Shown here piece after piece: positions 27,323 through 35,380 of a stretch of DNA of 64,000 nucleotides. Position numbers and translations under genes: made by a program. Position 1 is the first letter of the stretch. Every line of letters begins with the position of its first letter. Where the stretch lies: NCBI GenBank assembly GCA_964529175.1, contig CAZGVO010000011.1:62001-126000 (forward strand). The letters run 5' to 3'. The notes under the pieces are model-generated. The model saw only the letters and a list, made by a program, of their open reading frames with translations. It had not been told where the DNA came from and did no database searches. This DNA is from JAAFJM01 sp964529175. GTDB taxonomy: Bacteria; Bacteroidota; Bacteroidia; UKL13-3.

Positions 27323-27353
27323 TTTGTATTAAAGTATAGTATTGCTAAGTTTG
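27323..27353 (+). promoter_or_regulatory. consensus Bacteroidota promoter of the cysteine/cystathionine gene
   Basis: TTTG at 27323-27326, 19 bp, then TAAGTTTG at 27346-27353: a full match to the -33/-7 consensus. The predicted transcript start falls at or within a base or two of the annotated ATG at 27359. Confidence 0.7.
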
Positions 27354-27358
27354 CCGAC

Positions 27359-28720
27359 ATGTGGAAAAACAACGTATTAGAAACCATTGGTAATACGCCA
27401 TTGGTAAAACTAAACAATATAGTTAAAGACTTACCTTGCACTGTTTTAGCAAAAATAGAGACATCAAATCCTGGTAATAGCATAAAAGATAGAATGGCAT
27501 TGAAAATGATTGAAGATGCCGAACGCGATGGAAGATTAAAGCCAGGCGGAACTATTATAGAAGGAACAAGCGGAAATACTGGTATGGGGCTAGCCATAGC
27601 AGCTGTTATTAAAGGTTATAAATGTATTTTTACTACTACCGATAAACAAAGTAAAGAAAAAGTGGATGCCTTAAAAGCATTTGGAGCAGAGGTAATTGTT
27701 TGTCCAACAGATGTAGAGCCAGAAGATCCTCGTTCATATTATTCAGTATCAAGTAGATTGATTAATGAGATACCTAATTCTTGGAAGCCAAATCAATACG
27801 ATAACCTTTCCAACTCTCAAGCACATTACGAACAAACTGGCCCCGAAATTTGGGAGCAAACAGAAGGGAAAATTACGCATTTAGTAGTTGGAGTGGGAAC
27901 AGGTGGAACAATATGCGGAACTGCTAAATACTTAAAAGAGCAAAATCCAAATATTAAAGCTTTTGGTATTGATACTTATGGTTCAGTATTTAAAAAATAC
28001 AAGGAGACTGGTATTTTTGATAAAAATGAAATTTATCCATATATAACCGAAGGTATTGGAGAAGATTTTTTACCTGCTAACGTAAACTTTGATTTAATTG
28101 ATCATTTTGAAAAAGTAACCGATAAAGATGCAGCTATGATGACCCGCAGAATTCCGCGTGAAGAAGGAATTTTTGTTGGAAATTCAGCTGGTTCGGCTTT
28201 AGCAGGAATTATGCAAATGAAGGATATGTTTAAAAAGGACGATGTAGTAGTGGTTATTTTTCATGACCATGGAACACGTTATTTAGGCAAAATGTTTAAT
28301 GATGATTGGATGCGTGATAGAGGATTTTTATTAACTGAACAAACCAGAGCAATTAACTTAATTGAAAGCCATAAACACCAAAAATTAGTTACTGCTAAAA
28401 CTACAGATACAGTAGGTGCAGCTGTTCAACTAATGAAAAAATTCTTCATTTCGCAATTGCCTGTAACCAATGAGGCTGGCGAATTTGTTGGTTCATTAAA
28501 TGATACCACTTTGTTTAGCATGTTAATGGAAAACCATGAATTGAAACAAAAAATGGTAAGTGATGTAATGAGTCCTGCTTTTCCTTTTGTAGATGCTAAA
28601 GCTAGCATGGAAGAAGTTTCGCGATTAATTACCAAAGATAATGCTGCAGTATTAGTTAAAGATCTAATGAATCAAGTGCATATTATTACCAAGCAAGATT
28701 TAATTGAAGCCATAAGCTAA
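27359..28720 (+). CDS. PLP-dependent cysteine synthase/cystathionine beta-synthase with CBS pair
   Basis: A 453-residue fold-type II PLP enzyme. The PLP lysine is Lys43 in NSIKDRMA, the substrate loop is EGTSGNTGMG, and the phosphate-binding loop is GVGTGGTICGT. Residues about 335-453 form two CBS domains (TVGAAVQLMKKFFISQLPV and VSDVMSPAFPFV). This matches cystathionine beta-synthase rather than simple CysK. It condenses serine (or O-acetylserine) with homocysteine or sulfide; the CBS pair may sense adenosyl ligands. A consensus promoter ends 5 bp before the ATG. Confidence 0.9.
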   Translation: MWKNNVLETIGNTPLVKLNNIVKDLPCTVLAKIETSNPGNSIKDRMALKMIEDAERDGRLKPGGTIIEGTSGNTGMGLAIAAVIKGYKCIFTTTDKQSKEKVDALKAFGAEVIVCPTDVEPEDPRSYYSVSSRLINEIPNSWKPNQYDNLSNSQAHYEQTGPEIWEQTEGKITHLVVGVGTGGTICGTAKYLKEQNPNIKAFGIDTYGSVFKKYKETGIFDKNEIYPYITEGIGEDFLPANVNFDLIDHFEKVTDKDAAMMTRRIPREEGIFVGNSAGSALAGIMQMKDMFKKDDVVVVIFHDHGTRYLGKMFNDDWMRDRGFLLTEQTRAINLIESHKHQKLVTAKTTDTVGAAVQLMKKFFISQLPVTNEAGEFVGSLNDTTLFSMLMENHELKQKMVSDVMSPAFPFVDAKASMEEVSRLITKDNAAVLVKDLMNQVHIITKQDLIEAIS

Positions 28721-28840
28721 AGCTTTTTTTAAATTATGAATGTTGAATTATGGATTTTGAATGCAATTTTGTGAAAAGTTAAGTATGAATAAAAGATATT
28801 TTAAATAATTAAAAATCTAAAAGTAATAACTAAATAATAA

Positions 28841-28863
28841 CGCTTCGGCTTCGCTCAGCGACC
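28841..28863. repeat. fragment of a dispersed intergenic repeat
   Basis: CTTCGCTCAGCGACC here resembles CTTCGCTCAACGACC near 55983. It is followed by degenerate AACTAAG/ACTAAAA units up to the gldC start. The 28721-28906 gap holds no open frame. Confidence 0.5.
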
Positions 28864-28906
28864 AAAACTAAGTACTAAAAACTAAGAACTATAAACTAAA
28901 CAAGAA

Positions 28907-29251
28907 ATGAAAAAATCGCAAATAAGAATAGATGTAGAGATAGATAACAGCAATATGCCAACCATGATAAAATGGGATGCTGATGATGCTGATTTTGACG
29001 GACAACAACCTGCAAAAGCTGTTTTACTTTCATTATTTGATGGCTTGCAACAAAATGCCATGCGTATTGACCTTTGGACAAACGAAATGCAAGTTGACGA
29101 AATGAATTTATTTATGTTTCAAACACTTGCTACCTTAGGCGACACATACGAAAGAGCTACTAATAACAAAGAAGTAGCAGATGAAATTAGAGAGTTTGCA
29201 CATCATTTTGGCCATAAAACTGAAATATTTGGCCCTGACCACCAACACTAA
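28907..29251 (+). CDS. gldC: gliding motility protein GldC
   Basis: A 114-residue cytoplasmic protein matching GldC: MKKSQIRIDVEIDNSNMP, then IKWDADDADFDG with AKAVLLSLFDG, a LWTNEMQVDEMN core and a His-rich end (GPDHQH). GldC is an accessory component linked to the gliding/type IX secretion machinery in Bacteroidota, not strictly essential for motility in Flavobacterium johnsoniae. gldB, its usual neighbour, is not here. It fits with the four proteins in this window carrying type IX sorting domains. Confidence 0.9.
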   Translation: MKKSQIRIDVEIDNSNMPTMIKWDADDADFDGQQPAKAVLLSLFDGLQQNAMRIDLWTNEMQVDEMNLFMFQTLATLGDTYERATNNKEVADEIREFAHHFGHKTEIFGPDHQH

Positions 29252-29267
29252 TATTAACTTACTTAAC

Positions 29268-29304
29268 AAAAATGGCTGCCTAAATACTTAGAGCAGCCAT
29301 TTTT
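29268..29304. terminator. bidirectional terminator between gldC and the M28 peptidase
   Basis: 12-bp arms (29268-29279 with 29293-29304; core ATGGCTGC/GCAGCCAT) with A-run and T-run flanks, between convergent genes. Confidence 0.9.
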
Positions 29305-29321
29305 GTTGTTGTAAAGTGTAA

Positions 29322-30896
29322 TTAATTAATTGTAAGCACTTTACTTAAAGTTGCATCACCTTCTTTTATCAATAAAATATAATTACCAGCTTTTAAATTA
29401 TTAAGTTTAATGGTATAATTATCATTACCTTTTTTTATAAATAATTGCTTCGCAAAAACCTCATTTCCTGCTAAATCAAAAATAGTAATTTGAGTTACCA
29501 AGTTTTCTGTAGCGTTTATAGTAAGATTCAAAATTCCATTATTGGGGTTAGGATAAATGGTAACTTCGGCTGGAAATTGATGTTTGTGTAATTCGTTATT
29601 ACTTAATGGAGCAATATTAAATTCTGCAAAGCCTGCGCTAATAGGTTTTGCTAAAGTAGCCGCAGTAGCAATGGTAGCTTTTACTATATTGCTCATAAAA
29701 GTAAAATTTAAATTACCTATTGAATCACCTGCTGTATGGTAAGCTTTATTACGTGTATCTGCACCATCAGTTAACATGAGTGCTTTTACATTATTATCCC
29801 AAAATGAAGCATGGTCGCTACGTCTAAAATCTGGAGCTATTTGCCCATTTTGAGGAACTTCTACACTTAATGCTTTTAATTGAGGAACATAATTGGTTGT
29901 TGCATTTAAAAATGTATTGGTAAGCAAATTAGAATTGGTATTGCCACAAACCACCAAAAAATTCCCTCTAAAACTATCGGCTACCAAAGCATTGTAAGTT
30001 TGTGGAAACAATAAATTAAAGCCAGCAGGAGTGCTTTGCGAATTAACTTTATTAGTGTAATAACCAATCATTTCAAAGTTTAAAACACCATTGATTGTTT
30101 CATAGGACTTAATTCCATTTTGGTTATACCTTAAACTGCCAATTAAGCCCGATTCTTCAAAATCAAAACCAATAAATTTAATGGAGTTTTCAAAATTGTA
30201 TTTACTTAAAATACGCGCAGCTTCCAGCAAACCAACCACTCCACTACCATTATCATCAGCACCAGGAGAATTGGCTACACCATCGTAATGTGCATCAATA
30301 ATGTATGTTTTTGCTTCGTTAAAAACTCCAGCCTTACGGCCAATTATATTTATACCAGTTTGTGAATTGAATGTAAATGATTGCTTTTCGGTTTCTAAAT
30401 TATTTGCTTTAAATTTGCTTTCAATTGAATCGCGCACTTTATTAATTAAAACAGGAGAGGTGGCTAAATGCCTTACACCAGCTACATAGTTTAAGTTGCT
30501 TCGCAATAAATTACTATCTACTTGGTTTATTAAATCATTAATACTAACTATTTGGTTATCTGACGCATATAATTTAATTCTGCTCGCGTAAATATTGGTA
30601 CTAACAGATGAGTAATTCCAAATAAGCGACTTATTGTTTCCTCCAGAAACACCATTGCCAACGGCACCAGTAAGAAAATTAGCAGCAATGGAATCGTAAT
30701 AAACTCCGCCATCTTTTGAGTACTTTAACCACACTGTGCAAGCATCATTTTGTGCATCTTGCAAATTATAATTAATGGTAACTGTTTTATTTATTTCATT
30801 AACATTGGCCGAATTAATAAATACAGTAGGAGGGGTGTTTTGAGCCTTACCATAAAAAGCAATACACAAGACAATGGCTAATAACTTTATTTTCAT
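29322..30896 (-). CDS. secreted M28-family metallopeptidase with T9SS type A domain
   Basis: About 524 residues from the ATG at 30896 (MKIKLLAIVLC, a clean signal peptide ending GKAQ). An upstream start at 30935 would overlap the previous gene and lacks a signal start. The zinc aminopeptidase core shows DAHYDGVANSPGADDNGSG (first His and bridging Asp), then FDFEESGLIGS (catalytic and zinc Glu pair), with later Asp and His ligands in FRRSDHASF and KAYHTAGD. The C-terminal about 80 residues are a type IX sorting domain (VTIYPNPNNGILNL). It probably digests peptides outside the cell or on its surface. Confidence 0.92.
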   Translation of the reverse strand: MKIKLLAIVLCIAFYGKAQNTPPTVFINSANVNEINKTVTINYNLQDAQNDACTVWLKYSKDGGVYYDSIAANFLTGAVGNGVSGGNNKSLIWNYSSVSTNIYASRIKLYASDNQIVSINDLINQVDSNLLRSNLNYVAGVRHLATSPVLINKVRDSIESKFKANNLETEKQSFTFNSQTGINIIGRKAGVFNEAKTYIIDAHYDGVANSPGADDNGSGVVGLLEAARILSKYNFENSIKFIGFDFEESGLIGSLRYNQNGIKSYETINGVLNFEMIGYYTNKVNSQSTPAGFNLLFPQTYNALVADSFRGNFLVVCGNTNSNLLTNTFLNATTNYVPQLKALSVEVPQNGQIAPDFRRSDHASFWDNNVKALMLTDGADTRNKAYHTAGDSIGNLNFTFMSNIVKATIATAATLAKPISAGFAEFNIAPLSNNELHKHQFPAEVTIYPNPNNGILNLTINATENLVTQITIFDLAGNEVFAKQLFIKKGNDNYTIKLNNLKAGNYILLIKEGDATLSKVLTIN

Positions 30897-30909
30897 AGTG
30901 CTATACGTT

Positions 30910-31656
30910 TTATTTGTTGAGTTTTTCTTTTTCAACCACAGTTCTAAGTTTATTTCCTTTTGAGTTTAAGAATTCAACAACTGCCGATTTTTGATTAATA
31001 CCAATTACGGTGCACTCCGTTCTATACTTAACTCCAGTTTCAAAATTAACTACCGAAATCATGAATTTTTCACCTATATCAAAACCAAAATAACGTTTGT
31101 TTTCAGGATCTTTCACAGCTCTATAAACATTTGCATAACTAAATTTTGTTCCTTTGTAGCCTAGTTTAATTCCTTCATCGCCTACTAGTACCATGTTATT
31201 TGCCAAGTGGTTAATAATTTTACCAGGGCTAATTTCTACTAAGTCATAACTTTCAATAAAAACATCATCTCCAATTTTAAAACCATTTACCCTAAAAGTT
31301 GACTGATTATCTAAACTATCTTGAATTACAATATTGCAATTATATACATCAGCCGAAACTGTAACTTTGGTGCTGTGAAATGGAAAAAAGAAAGTGCTTT
31401 TATAATCAACTGAAAAATTAGAAAGCTTAACACCTTTTGTGTATGGAAATTTGCGATATAAATCGTTTTTAGCTTGTATAATCAATGCCTCTTTATGGTT
31501 ACCACCAATTTCTAAAAACCGTGTAGTACTTGCTGCGCCAGAGGCAATATACATTAACGGACAATCTATATGTGAGCCGGTTGAAATATTGCCAGTGTGA
31601 TATGAACAAGAATTAAATAGCAATGCTAATAATAGAATTGGAAATACTTTTTTCAT
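30910..31656 (-). CDS. lipoprotein, possibly DUF6567-like
   Basis: A 248-residue lipoprotein (Cys17 in LFNSC). The N-terminal mature half has GNISTGSHIDCP and FLEIGGNHKEALIIQAKNDL, a short helix-and-strand domain often seen repeated in TRL-like and related bacterial lipoproteins. The C-terminal half is beta-rich with ITPGK-like turns. It lies 13 bp upstream of the M28 peptidase start and is probably cotranscribed, but no functional link is known. The family label is from memory and tentative. Confidence 0.65.
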   Translation of the reverse strand: MKKVFPILLLALLFNSCSYHTGNISTGSHIDCPLMYIASGAASTTRFLEIGGNHKEALIIQAKNDLYRKFPYTKGVKLSNFSVDYKSTFFFPFHSTKVTVSADVYNCNIVIQDSLDNQSTFRVNGFKIGDDVFIESYDLVEISPGKIINHLANNMVLVGDEGIKLGYKGTKFSYANVYRAVKDPENKRYFGFDIGEKFMISVVNFETGVKYRTECTVIGINQKSAVVEFLNSKGNKLRTVVEKEKLNK

Positions 31657-31687
31657 TTAATAATTAAATTTTGAATATTGTATTTTG

Positions 31688-31720
31688 AATGATAAATTAT
31701 GCGTTTCATAATTTATCATT
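31688..31720 (-). terminator. hairpin after the aldehyde dehydrogenase gene
   Basis: A perfect 14-bp inverted repeat (31688-31701 with 31707-31720) and 5-nt loop, in the short gap after the dehydrogenase stop. It is AT-rich with a weak T-run, so it may be a weak terminator or a repeat remnant. Confidence 0.45.
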
Positions 31721-31746
31721 CATGTTTTATACTTTCTACTTCACTA

Positions 31747-33189
31747 TTAAAGCTTTATGCAAACATTCTTTTGTTCTGTAAAAAATCTAAGTGCTTCCCA
31801 GCCACCTTCGCGGCCAACACCGCTTTGTTTCATGCCTCCAAAAGGTGTTCTTAAATCGCGCAATAACCAACAGTTTATCCAAATAATTCCGCTTTTAACT
31901 TGCGCAGCCATGTAATGAGCCGTATTCAAATTTTCTGTCCAAATGGTAGCAGCTAAACCGTATTGGGTGCTATTAGCCATCATCAAAACTTCTTCTTTGG
32001 TTTCAAATGGAGTTAAGGTAACTACAGGGCCAAAAATCTCTTCTTGATTAGTTCTACAGTTATACGCTAAACCTTCTATAATGGTTGGTTCCATAAAATA
32101 ACCTTCCGCATTTTCGCCATCTAGTTGTATTTTATGGCCACCATATAAAATGGTTCCGCCTTCTTGTTTAGCCAAATCAACATAGCTTAATACTTTTTCA
32201 AAATGCATTTTACTAGCAATTGCGCCAACTTTGGTATCATCAAGTAGGGGATTGCCCACTTTCATGGTTTTGGTTTTTTCCATAAATGCTGCTTTAAACT
32301 TTTCGTAAATTGGTTTTTCAATAAAAATACGTGAACCACATAGACAAATTTCACCTTGATTGGTAAACGATGACCGAACACTTTCAGCTACCGCCTTTTC
32401 AAAATCGCAATCCGCAAAAATGATATTTGGATTTTTTCCTCCTAATTCTAATGATAGTTTTTTAAACATGGGCGCAGCTACTCTAGCTATTTCAGCACCA
32501 GTTTTAGTTCCACCTGTAAATGAAATAACAGAAATGCTTGGATGCGAAACAATAGCAGAACCTACTTTTCCGCCCAAACCATGTACAATATTTAAAACAC
32601 CTTTTGGCATTCCAGCTTGTATGCATAATTCAGAAAATAAGTAAGCAGTCATTGGAGTAACTTCGCTTGGTTTTGCAACTACACAATTACCTGCAGCTAG
32701 GGCAGGGGCTATTTTCCAAGTAAATAAATACAAAGGTAAATTCCATGGACTGATACAACCTACCACACCAATTGGAGTGCGCAAAGTATAGTTAATGGCG
32801 TGGCTTCCCATAGAGTGCGACTCGCTTGCATAATGCTCAATTGCGGTAGCAAAAAAATGAATATTTTGAACTGCTCTTGGTATTTCGCCAAGCTTGGCTA
32901 ACCAAACAGGCTTACCTTGATCTATGCTTTCAGCTATGGCTAATTGTTCGATATTTTCTTCCATTAGCGCAGCCAATTTCAAAAGAATTTTACTTCTTCC
33001 ATCGGCACTCATATTGCTCCATTCAGGGAAGGCTGCGTTTGCTGCTTGGTAAGCTAGTTCTACATCAGTTTCATCGCTATCGGGGCAAAGTGAATATACT
33101 TTTCCTGTAGCAGGATTTATATTGTCTAAATAACTTTTTGCATTAGGTTCTACTAACGCTCCATTAATATAATTGGCTATTTTTTGCAT
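31747..33189 (-). CDS. aldehyde dehydrogenase, ALDH8/2-aminomuconic semialdehyde type
   Basis: A 480-residue NAD(P)-dependent aldehyde dehydrogenase. The catalytic Cys is Cys282 in NQGEICLCGSR, the general base is Glu248 in LELGGKNPN, and the Rossmann phosphate site is SFTGGTKTG. The NQGEICLC block and GSHAINYTLRTPIGVVG resemble ALDH8A1, which oxidises 2-aminomuconic semialdehyde in kynurenine catabolism, or hydroxymuconic semialdehyde dehydrogenases. No other kynurenine or meta-cleavage genes are in the window, so the substrate is uncertain. Normal length, no defects. Confidence 0.93.
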   Translation of the reverse strand: MQKIANYINGALVEPNAKSYLDNINPATGKVYSLCPDSDETDVELAYQAANAAFPEWSNMSADGRSKILLKLAALMEENIEQLAIAESIDQGKPVWLAKLGEIPRAVQNIHFFATAIEHYASESHSMGSHAINYTLRTPIGVVGCISPWNLPLYLFTWKIAPALAAGNCVVAKPSEVTPMTAYLFSELCIQAGMPKGVLNIVHGLGGKVGSAIVSHPSISVISFTGGTKTGAEIARVAAPMFKKLSLELGGKNPNIIFADCDFEKAVAESVRSSFTNQGEICLCGSRIFIEKPIYEKFKAAFMEKTKTMKVGNPLLDDTKVGAIASKMHFEKVLSYVDLAKQEGGTILYGGHKIQLDGENAEGYFMEPTIIEGLAYNCRTNQEEIFGPVVTLTPFETKEEVLMMANSTQYGLAATIWTENLNTAHYMAAQVKSGIIWINCWLLRDLRTPFGGMKQSGVGREGGWEALRFFTEQKNVCIKL

Positions 33190-33207
33190 AAAATTTTTTT
33201 GAATAAA

Positions 33208-34536
33208 TTATCTCAAACACTCAGCTGGATCTTGCATTGCTGCGCGTTTGGCTGGTAAAATTCCAAACACCAATCCAACACTGATTGAAATGGTAAAACT
33301 TAAAAATACACTTATTGGCGAAACAATGGTTTCAATATCGGTAGCGGCTTGAATAATTAAACTAATTGCAATACCTAAGAAAATACCGATAATGCCTCCA
33401 CTAACGCTAATGGTTACGCTTTCGGCCATAAATTGCATTACAATATCGCGCTTACTTGCTCCAATACTCATGCGCAAACCAATTTCTTTAACACGCTCTA
33501 AAACGCTTGCAAGCATAATATTCATAATACCAATTCCACCCACTAAAAGTGATATAGATGCTATAATTCCTAATACGGTATTGAATAATTTTTTGGTTTT
33601 TTGTTCTTGTTTTAAAAGCAATTCAGGCACAATAATTTCAAAATCGTTCACTCCATTATGCCTGCGTAATAAAATGCGTTGCAATACATCTACAGTGGCT
33701 TCAATTTCAGAACTTTTTGCCACCTTAACCACTAATCTGTCTAACTGATGGTAGTTATTATCTGTTGCATTTTGATTGTTTCCTTCTTCTTGGTTTTGCG
33801 AAGCTTTTAAGCCCGAAATAGTTACCAAACCACGGTTTTTATAACGCAATAAAAATGTTTTTACGGGAGTATAAATTTCTAAGTCAACATTACGAATAGA
33901 AAGCTTTTGCATGTTGCCTTCATCCACATTTTTATTATTTAAAACACCTACAATTTTCAACCAATTATTGCCACATTTAATTTCTTTCCCAATTGGATCT
34001 TCGGTATTGAAAAATTTAGAGGCTACTTTGGAGCCAATAATACAAACTGGTTGCGCATTTATTAATTGAAAATCACTAAAAAAGTTACCACTCACTAACG
34101 AAAAATCAAGCAAATGGAAATAATCGTTACTAACGCCAACAAGCTTGCCGCCAAGTTTAATTCCTTCTCTAATAAATAAAGTTTGTTGTTCTATTTCGCT
34201 ACTAACTACTTCTACATCGGCCAAAACTTGCCTAATGTTTTCAGCATCATGCATACTTAAACCGGGGCTAAACTTTTTTTGTTCAATACCACTTTCTTTA
34301 AGTTGCTTTTCTTCTTCTTTGGTCTTAATAATGGGTTTTATAACAATATTATTGGAACCAACTTGTTTAATTTGTTCTAAAATTTGTTTTTCGGCACCAT
34401 TACCAATGGCAAGCATGGCTATAACAGCAGCCACTCCAAATATAATTCCAAGCGAAGTTAATAAGGCCCTAAACTTATTGGTTAGCAGGGCTTCCATGCC
34501 GTTTTTAAAGTTGAAAATAATACGTTGTAAGTGCAT
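33208..34536 (-). CDS. MacB/FtsX-type ABC transporter permease
   Basis: A 442-residue permease. The N-terminal helix (about 20-45, NKFRALLTSLGIIFGVAAVIAM) is followed by a large MacB periplasmic core domain (about 50-310) and three more helices in an FtsX domain (about 320-440, ERVKEIGLRMSIGASKRDI). It lacks a fused ATPase, so a separate ATP-binding protein is needed and is not adjacent. The HlyD/MacA-type adaptor at 11292 is a possible partner at a distance. It belongs to the mechanotransmission ABC type (lipoprotein release, peptide or macrolide export). Confidence 0.9.
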   Translation of the reverse strand: MHLQRIIFNFKNGMEALLTNKFRALLTSLGIIFGVAAVIAMLAIGNGAEKQILEQIKQVGSNNIVIKPIIKTKEEEKQLKESGIEQKKFSPGLSMHDAENIRQVLADVEVVSSEIEQQTLFIREGIKLGGKLVGVSNDYFHLLDFSLVSGNFFSDFQLINAQPVCIIGSKVASKFFNTEDPIGKEIKCGNNWLKIVGVLNNKNVDEGNMQKLSIRNVDLEIYTPVKTFLLRYKNRGLVTISGLKASQNQEEGNNQNATDNNYHQLDRLVVKVAKSSEIEATVDVLQRILLRRHNGVNDFEIIVPELLLKQEQKTKKLFNTVLGIIASISLLVGGIGIMNIMLASVLERVKEIGLRMSIGASKRDIVMQFMAESVTISVSGGIIGIFLGIAISLIIQAATDIETIVSPISVFLSFTISISVGLVFGILPAKRAAMQDPAECLR

Positions 34537-34549
34537 GGAAATTAATCAA

Positions 34550-35308
34550 TTATCTGTCTTTACTATTGAATTTTCTATAACCGCTATCGTTACTTCCTAA
34601 AGTAGGATTTTTGTTGTTTTGGTTGTTGTTATTTGGTTTGCGGTTATTGTTGTTTCTGTGGTTGTTATTATTGTTGTTATTTCTAAAATTACGATTGTTG
34701 TTATTTCTGTGATTGTTGTTTTGGTTATTGTTCATTCTACGCATTTGTTGCGCTTTAAAATCAATATCCTCCGAATCGTTAATTTGAATTTTACCATCAC
34801 TTAGTTGTTCTAAGTGGGCCATTATTTGCTCATCGCCAATTACTTCATCGTTCCAATTGCGGCAATTGGTTTTCATAAAACTTCCAATGGCATTGATATA
34901 CGAGGTTTTAAAAGGCCCTTCGGGCAATTCAGTAACCTTATTAATCATGTTTTGAATATTTTTACCATAAAACCTGTACGAAATTTTGCTTTGCGGATAT
35001 TTCATTGGTTCAGGCTTCACAAAAACTGTTTCTCTAGTAGGCTTTGGATAAGGCGAATCAAGCTCTAATTTAAAATCAGAAATTATGAATAAATGATCGT
35101 AAAGTTTGTGCTTGTAGTCAGCAATATCGCGCAAGTGGGGGTTAAGCTGACCCATTAAGGTTAATATTTCGTCAGCTACTTTTTTGCGTTTTTCAATGTC
35201 TTCTATTTGGGTAGCATAATCTACCATTTTTTGAATACTGCGTCCGTATTCCGAAAGTATTAATTTATTTCGTTCGGTGTTGTATTCTAATGTTGCTTCT
35301 TTTATCAT
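34550..35308 (-). CDS. DUF4290 family protein with Asn-rich tail
   Basis: A 252-residue protein. Residues about 1-185 match DUF4290 (LEYNTERNKLILSEYGRSIQ, then GQLNPHLRDIADYKHKLYDHL), a family seen mainly in Bacteroidota with no known function. From about residue 192 to 245 the chain is almost entirely Asn, Arg and His, giving a basic, disordered tail that could bind nucleic acid. The gene lies 13 bp before the MacB-type permease on the same strand. The matching plus-strand DNA (34612-34740) is a run of degenerate GTTATT units. Confidence 0.85.
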   Translation of the reverse strand: MIKEATLEYNTERNKLILSEYGRSIQKMVDYATQIEDIEKRKKVADEILTLMGQLNPHLRDIADYKHKLYDHLFIISDFKLELDSPYPKPTRETVFVKPEPMKYPQSKISYRFYGKNIQNMINKVTELPEGPFKTSYINAIGSFMKTNCRNWNDEVIGDEQIMAHLEQLSDGKIQINDSEDIDFKAQQMRRMNNNQNNNHRNNNNRNFRNNNNNNNHRNNNNRKPNNNNQNNKNPTLGSNDSGYRKFNSKDR

Positions 35309-35380
35309 AAAGGCGCAATGTAATGTATATGAATTAATTTTTAAAGTACATTTTTTTCATAAATCCACATAAAATTAGTA

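Noticed and set aside
30897..30935. Upstream start of the M28 peptidase
   Set aside because: It would overlap the preceding gene by 26 bp and lacks a signal-peptide start; the ATG at 30896 has one.
34612..34740. CRISPR-like or regulatory repeat array of GTTATT units
   Set aside because: Units are irregular, have no spacers, and are explained by the Asn codons of the DUF4290 tail on the other strand.
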